A DNA stretch of 6,220 nucleotides from an uncultured Gemella sp. Lineage in GTDB: Bacteria > Bacillota > Bacilli > Staphylococcales > Gemellaceae. Made by a program: the position numbers and the translations under genes. The first letter of the stretch is position 1, and each line of letters opens with the position of its first letter. The stretch is from contig CAMYEU010000105.1 in the NCBI GenBank assembly GCA_947254465.1, positions 1 to 6,220 of the forward strand, written 5' to 3'. The notes under the pieces were generated by a model that had not been told where the DNA came from, made no database searches, and saw only the letters and a list, made by a program, of their open reading frames with translations. Positions 6,107-6,220 of the stretch are shown here, piece after piece.

Positions 6107-6220
6107 ATCCTAAGTAGCTACGTTCAACTTTGTTTGAATTTACTTCACTATTTAATTCAGAGATAAAACTTTTTGTTGTTGCTTTTACAAATCTAGAAAT
6201 TAAACTTTCTGCAGTTTTAT
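6105..6220 (-). CDS. C-terminal end of an unidentified protein, possibly SppA signal peptide peptidase (partial)
   Basis: The minus-strand frame ending at TAA 6105-6107 is open to the right edge. It encodes 37 residues beginning KTAESLISRF and ending NKVERSYLG. The adjacent ideal ribosome site for the RDD gene and the tight spacing support this as a real gene end rather than chance. The fragment carries no diagnostic motif. The tail resembles loosely the SppA end as I recall it from Bacillus subtilis (a SLFS-like helix, then an Arg-x-Tyr-Leu-type terminus). There sppA is followed directly by the RDD gene yteJ. That identity is an inference from context and a weak recalled similarity. Coding status is fairly sure; the identity is about even odds at best. 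Confidence 0.7.
   Translation of the reverse strand, partial: KTAESLISRFVKATTKSFISELNSEVNSNKVERSYLG

Noticed and set aside
1..6220. Search for CRISPR, tRNA, insertion sequence, toxin-antitoxin or defence genes
   Set aside because: Nothing with repeated spacers, cloverleaf arms, transposase motifs or defence-type domains was found. The genes are ordinary chromosomal ones.

Overview
The window is AT-rich throughout and codes like a low-GC Firmicute of class Bacilli. The protein set (two-HMA CopA plus CopZ under a TACAnnTGTA operator, a DegV/FakB-type protein, an RDD protein, streptococcal-like HAD hydrolases) and codon use suggest Gemella or a close relative. That genus call is an inference from recall, not from a search. 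I see no tRNA, rRNA, CRISPR array, insertion sequence or phage gene. Most of the window is ordinary chromosomal housekeeping and metal homeostasis. I did not find a convincing new multi-gene system.

Left part (1-1150, minus strand): two adjacent HAD-superfamily hydrolases form an operon. The upstream one is a complete beta-phosphoglucomutase-like phosphatase, best started at 1114. Its last bases overlap the start of a second HAD gene that runs off the left edge. An extended -10 promoter lies just upstream.

Middle left (1151-2354): an AT-rich divergent spacer with little visible structure leads to a good sigma-A promoter and a plus-strand DegV-family gene, a probable fatty-acid-binding FakB-type protein. 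This gene converges on the copper operon. The two share a perfect 18-bp hairpin that should terminate transcription from both sides.

Middle right (2359-5134, minus strand): a compact copper-export operon, copA then copZ. CopA is a complete two-HMA Cu(+) P1B-type ATPase, and CopZ is a small cytosolic HMA chaperone. The promoter is TTGACT-N17-TATACT, with one perfect cop box (CTACAATTGTAG) just downstream of the expected transcription start. No copY-like repressor gene is present, so the regulator must be encoded elsewhere.

Right part (5135-6220): a roughly 250-bp non-coding stretch holds two tandem hairpins (5176-5296). This is the most unusual structure in the window and looks like a mobile intergenic repeat or a structured RNA. 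Next comes a terminator hairpin, then a minus-strand RDD-family membrane protein gene. Its ideal Shine-Dalgarno overlaps the stop codon of a partial upstream gene whose C-terminus could be SppA, as in the sppA-yteJ pair of Bacillus subtilis.
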